DNA from: Metellina segmentata
Lineage: Eukaryota > Arthropoda > Arachnida > Araneae > Tetragnathidae
Reading direction: 5' to 3'
NCBI GenBank assembly: GCA_947359465.1
Contig: OX375876.1
Location: 63,122,998 to 63,186,997, forward strand
DNA length: 64,000 nucleotides
In this document: in pieces, positions 59,160-64,000 of the stretch
Position numbering within the stretch: the stretch's first letter is position 1
Layout: every line of letters begins with the position of its first letter
Notes under the pieces: generated by a model
What the model saw: the letters and a program-made list of their open reading frames with translations, nothing else
Database searches by the model: none
What the model was told of the DNA's origin: nothing
Translations under genes and position numbers: made by a program

Positions 59160-59940
59160 AATTGCCATGTTAAACATGTTACAACATTATCATTACGCTG
59201 TATAACATATTTTATGCTCTGCGAAGTTGTAATAGTGTGTTCTAAGAAATGTTTAAATTAAAGATGCAGTACCTTTTCCAAACTAACCATATCATTGGAT
59301 TTATTAGCATAGTTGCATCTATTAAATTTACAGATGAAACTAACTTTTTATTTAAAAAAAAACTATGTACATCATAAGTACTTTTATTCTACATTTTTAT
59401 TCTCATAATAGACTTTATAGTACATAAAGAGTGCAAGTTAAGTCACAAATAATTATAGTAAATACAATATGCAACATATGTATTTATGAAACTAAACAGG
59501 ATAGCATTATGTCCATCATATAAACATATTATTTCTTAAAATGTCTTGTAAATGTTTGCGTTTCAATAAACATAACCTACTCATAAGAATAAGTTACTTC
59601 AAAATATTTATTTCAATTTATTCATGATATCTATAATGTTTTAAGTAAAACGAATAACTTTGCCACAGTTATCTTGTATAAATTCAACAAATTTAACCAA
59701 ATGAAATTTATAAATCTTTATTTATTCATCATTTTGACTCAAATCGTACTAATTATGTTGTGCAACTTATGTTTATGTTGAAATAGTTAATGTAAGAGCG
59801 CTCTTATGGAAGAATTAAAATTTCATTTTATACTATAAAATTTACATCCTAAAAATATTACAACAGCTATATTACACTGTACAAACTATCAGTCCATTAG
59901 TGGAAATAGATTTTCCAGAACTGAAAATACCTGACTTACT
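59160..59940. other. AT-rich intergenic DNA
   Basis: No feature is recognised. Confidence 0.45.
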
Positions 59941-59949
59941 CTGCGTGAA

Positions 59950-60870
59950 TTTTTAAAGTTATCTATCGCACCGCCAGCGAAATCCTTCCATTTGCAGCAT
60001 ATTTACCATCATAATGCGGCTCGCATTTTCACTCAATGGCGTTAAGGCGAAACTGCGAAACGCCATTCCACAGCAAAAAACAAACCGAATGATAACGAAT
60101 TTCAATTTCAGTTTAAGAACTAAAGTAAATAAACCCCATTCGGCGTTCCAATGCAAGCCATTAAAGCAAAGACCAGACAAGCTTGGAGAAATTGCAGGGT
60201 GGGAACAGAGTACACAACTCTGGAAAGGAAGAGCAATTGAAAAAATGGCGGAATTACTTCCAATCCGAGGAAGAATAGCATTAATGAGGAGCGAAAATAA
60301 GACTGTTAAAGCTTCTCCAACCCATACCACGGGTGCGTCAAAGTTTAACTCCAATTAATGCGATTCAGATCTGTAAACGGTCAATCCAACCATTCGGGGG
60401 ATCTTTGAAAATCCTGAATTTTTCCTTTTCCTCCGGAAGAATTTACCGGGAAGTATATATTGTTATAGCCATAGTTTAAATTACAGGCCATTACGCTTTG
60501 GGTTTTCTCTCTGCTACGCCGACCATTAAAGGTATTAAGAAGGGAGCTGTTGGAAATAGCGTTTGTGATGACAATGAGAACTTTGGCCCTTTCTGTTTGT
60601 CAAACGCGTCATTATTTCCGACGTATTTCGCGAAGCTAAGCTTTACGGCTGGCATCTTGGATAATCTACGCTCTCAGTTCATTTCGAAGAGGGAAAATCT
60701 GCCCTCTTGTGACAAAAGCGTTGTTGGGTTTTGTTTCGATCAATGGGAAGTAAAAGATAAAGTAATGTTCCGAACATGTTCTTATGAAGTTCTCCATTTA
60801 TTGGTTTCGTGGTTTTATCATAGGGCTTATAAGAATATTAACTCACTGTATTATTATATATTTTGCGCAT
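59950..60870. other. GC-richer unique island, two blocks
   Basis: 59955-60360 is open for 131 codons on the minus strand and 114 on the plus strand; 60498-60872 is open for 124 codons on the plus strand. None has a family match, and simultaneous opening on both strands argues against simple coding. Composition and uniqueness are consistent with conserved non-coding DNA. Confidence 0.3.
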
Positions 60871-60879
60871 GAGTCAAAA

Positions 60880-61735
60880 AATTCCTATTCGTTAAATTTA
60901 TTAACCACATACAAGTAGCCATTAAGAAATCAAATTTTTATATAATTATAACCAATCAGATGGTATATTACATTGCTATATTGAATTACACAACGGATAG
61001 ATTAAAAGTTTCTATTTTACCTGTTTGTACTAAACAATGTACAGAATTGTAACAGTTTGGTACAGAACCTCTATTTATATAGCCTGTTCCTTTTCGCTAA
61101 TACAATTCTACACTGAATAAATATTGACTCGTATTCCGTTATAGAATAGTCAGGATATTTAAGTTCGTTTACTTTCTGTGGGAGAGTTAAATTAATTTCC
61201 ATATAAACATCTAGAACATGTTTATTATATCGTCGACGCACAAGTGTTTTACACCATGTCTAAAAACAGAGTTTCGACAAAACGAAATTGAGAAATTCTT
61301 ACCTCTCTACTTTAATCTCTTAGTGTGTTTCTCAAAAACCCGAACTTTAAGCAAAGAAAAGTGACTTTGTTGACTTCATCGGTCTAAAAATCTCTGGTTT
61401 AGAATTGATAAACCAATATCTCTAAAATTGCGCAAACAAATGTCTTTCATTGTAAGTTGTTATAATACATTGACCTCCTTCAATGATTTTTTCATCGAAG
61501 TTATTGAATATTTCCAATCACTTACTAATGAAAATGTGATTTATATTTTCTATTAATATATTGAGTAATAGATTAATAAATTAGAATAATGGTTCGTTGA
61601 GATATAAATAAGTACTAGTTGAAAAGAGATTAAAAGATAATACATTTTTGAAACTTCTGAAATAAAATGGAATTTTTCAACTCTTTTGGATAATCGTGTT
61701 TTTTATATTATCATTTCTAAATTTTCAGGTTTTCT
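60880..61735. other. AT-rich intergenic DNA
   Basis: No feature is recognised. Confidence 0.45.
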
Positions 61736-61739
61736 TTAA

Positions 61740-63130
61740 GGATGGGTGTAATCGTTTCTGTCCATACTCTTAACATCCAAGCAGTGAGCATTTAAACTGA
61801 TACATTTTTCAAAAGTGGACTTCCAAAACGGTATCGGCCTCTTTATGCTGTATGCAAGACGTTCTTTTTTACTTATTCTTATTTATTCCTTCCAGAGTAA
61901 TACATTTATTGAACTTGAATGCTTTTTTATTTTAAGGTAAGCTACATTTCACAGCTTTTTCCTCTAATGTTACCTTTTGATACATCAAAAGGACCATTGA
62001 CTATTAGATGTTTTGTCAACAATGCAAGTTGTAGCTTATTAGTAGTCAGTACGTACTATTTTGAATTTTGAGGTATAATATGTTATACTCTGTGAATTAA
62101 TACTCCTAAAATAGGTTCATGAATGTTTATTGAACAAGACGAAAAGTGTGAAGAAAATTTCCCAAACTTTGAAAGAAAAATTGTCAAGTTCTTTCAAGTC
62201 TGAGACACGATACAACTTTTCGAACTTACGATCCGTACGACACATTTATAACCAGCTATAATAAGTACTAAACCTTAAACGTTAACAAGTAATTTAATAT
62301 AGCATAGTTTACGAGAAGTATTTCTGTAGTGAGTTTAATTATTTAGGACCATTATGATTCTAGGACTGATGGTAAACATCACTTCGTAGATTTATGCTAG
62401 ACGTTAATGCAAGAAGTGAACTCGTTTGTGTGAAAATATTTTTGAAAGTGGATTTCCGAAAGCTGTTGTATATATCTTCGGTGTACGATGAACCAACAGA
62501 CTAGGTTTTATGCGAGACAATCTGATATTGCTATGTTTATGAAATCTTATTTACTCTGTCGGAAACTATTCATTGTAAATCATTCTGTGGGTGGTTTTAA
62601 ATAATTTATGTTGTAGCCTGTTAAAAATTATGTTGTACTTATTTATACTTCAGGCATGCAGTAAAATTCCAAATACGATAGCATACATTACAATATTAAT
62701 ACACAAGTTCATTTTTGAATGTTTTATGGACCATCAAAATAGTAGAACTAAAATCTCTCAAAATTGTGAAGAAAAATTGGCGATTTCTTTCAAGTCTGAG
62801 AGATGGGATACGACTTTTAAAACTTACGATTCGTCCGACTTTTTGGGGAACCAGTTAAGATACATACTAAACTTTAAATAAGTACTTAAATATCACATAG
62901 TTTACGGAATTTCGTGACACACCTCAGGGATGGGGTTTAATCGTTTCGAACCATTCCTTTACCATCTGTCCAAGCAGTGAGCTTCTAAGCTGACACAACA
63001 TTTTTCAAAGGCGACTTCCAAAAGCTGACGTACTTATCTCGGGTAAAAGCTGGACATCAGCCTCTGCATGATGTATGTAAGACGTCCTCTCTCACACTTA
63101 TATGTATTCTTCTTATTTATTCTGCCAGAA
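61740..63130. repeat. Diverged repeat set, spacing about 600 bp
   Basis: Block 1 (61742-61897) and block 3 (62936-63130) share gtgtaatcgttt, ccaagcagtgagc, actga.aca.ttttcaaa, gacttccaaaa, gtatg.aagacgt and ttattcttatttatt. A weaker block 2 sits at about 62340-62520 (gaaagtggatttccgaaagc). A second block pair at 62137-62330 and 62755-62930 shares ctttcaagtctgaga, aacttacgat.cgt and catagtttacg. Spacings are about 600 bp, so this is an old tandem array with a compound unit. Confidence 0.7.
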
Positions 63131-63134
63131 GAAC

Positions 63135-63728
63135 CGTTTTATTGTTATTTATTGTCCGGGCGGAACCCGTCTTGGGGCGGTGCATCCAGAGGATTCCAGA
63201 AGCGACCAGGGCGCCTCCAAGAAACGGCTGGCGAAATTTGAATAGGGACGAATCAAAATTCCGAAGATATCGGAAGGCACAGCATTAATATTTCACTTCC
63301 AAAGCAGAGGCTTATATGTCCCCTTTCTCCTGTTGGTGTGCCCGGTTGGTGAAAGTGAGATATGTCACATTCAGGCGGTGACATAAATTTTGTACAGGAT
63401 TTATGGTATCGATTGAGAATTTTTAACTTGAGAATGATGTAAAAAGTAAACCTTTCTTGGTAAAGTTTCATGATTGTGAATGGATTGGTAGTTATGAGAA
63501 CATGGATATATCCTTCAGCAGAATTTGAAAAGTTATGAGAACGTAGTATGATTTTAATTAAAAAAATCAAATAAAAATATTTATTCATTGAAAAATAATG
63601 TTCGTATTTCAAATGCCGTAAAAATGATCTTTTCAATTGATCTAGAGGAGAACTATGGTGGAGAAATTCTCTTGACTGAGTTTGCCAACCACGCTTGAAA
63701 TCTATGAGATGCAAGTGGTATAGATTCA
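63135..63728. other. Intergenic DNA, open frame without family
   Basis: A 158-codon minus-strand open frame (63253-63729) is the longest unassigned one here. It starts in AT-rich DNA, shows no domain I recognise, and its end overlaps a GC-richer patch at 63155-63340. I do not call it a gene. Confidence 0.35.
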
Positions 63729-63865
63729 ATTTCTAACTTCACTGGGTATATTTCTTGTGCATCCATGAAATCTTCCTTGTGTGTATGTATCCATTACTTG
63801 ACGTTCTCATTAGATTAGCGCAAATTAGCCATACGAACCTTACGCTTTTAAAACCAACGAACCTA
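63729..63865 (+). repeat. SINE-B copy, 5' truncated
   Basis: It contains gggtatatttcttgtg, cttccttgtgtgtatgtatc, cattacttgacgttctc, gcgcaaattagccatacgaa, then ccttacgcttttaaaaccaa, following the family order to a worn tail. Confidence 0.6.
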
Positions 63866-64000
63866 TAGGTGAACGAGCTTAGATGAATTGTGGATTTCAA
63901 TGATTAATTCATTGGTGCCGAAACCCTTACCGTATTGAATAAATCGCAGAGAAGTCAGTGTAAACACCATAGTTATTCAACTACTGTCTTGTGTTGTGTT

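Noticed and set aside
58970..59161. Tyr/Ile/Leu-rich 63-codon open frame
   Set aside because: Translation of a TA tract and an AT minisatellite.
59959..60358. 131- and 114-codon overlapping frames on opposite strands as genes
   Set aside because: Both strands are open over the same bases and neither matches a known family; more likely compositional.
63253..63729. 158-codon minus-strand open frame as a gene
   Set aside because: No recognisable domain, and the N-terminal part is in AT-rich DNA. Not supported without transcripts.

Overview
The window looks like repeat-rich, AT-rich, gene-poor DNA from an animal nuclear genome, most likely an arthropod. I lean towards a chelicerate such as a spider, because of the mix of Tc1-like, hAT, piggyBac-type and mariner-type relics with several tRNA-derived SINE families, but I cannot prove the lineage from sequence alone. 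I found no convincing host protein-coding exon, no genuine tRNA or rRNA gene, and nothing prokaryotic (no operons, no CRISPR).

The only intact genes belong to a complete Ty3/Gypsy LTR retrotransposon on the minus strand (3398-9002). It has two 341-bp LTRs that appear identical by eye, a 4-bp ATAT target duplication, a polypurine tract, a candidate primer-binding site, gag (capsid plus a CCHC knuckle) and pol (protease, reverse transcriptase, RNase H, integrase). Pol lies in the -1 frame relative to gag, and the two open frames share exactly seven bases, G GAA AAC, just before the gag stop. No envelope gene is present. The LTR carries Pol III A- and B-box-like motifs at tRNA spacing that resemble the head of a local SINE family.

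The rest is layered transposon debris and local duplications. Region 11.3-13.4 kb holds a Tc1-like transposase pseudogene split by a 1.14-kb hAT element, next to a SINE. Region 18-24.5 kb has a piggyBac-type MITE, a 381-bp tandem pair, a 34-bp perfect hairpin, a 252-bp tandem array and a 444-bp tandem pair. Region 25 kb has a Tc1 remnant. Region 27-36 kb holds SINEs, a long (TA)n tract and a composite hAT MITE. Region 40-46 kb holds further piggyBac-type MITEs and SINEs. Region 48.8-52 kb has a decayed IS630/mariner-type transposase and a long-range inverted repeat. Region 53.2-54.7 kb has a triplicated ~460-bp segment with a SINE inserted in one spacer. Region 57.9-59 kb has a Tc1-like pseudogene between two (TA)n tracts. 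Region 61.7-63.1 kb has a diverged ~600-bp repeat set.

Between these lie moderately GC-richer, non-repetitive islands (around 18.6, 22.3, 26.7, 35, 38, 40, 54.7 and 60.3 kb) that may be conserved non-coding DNA. The overall picture is an intergenic or large intronic region shaped by transposition and repeated small tandem duplications.
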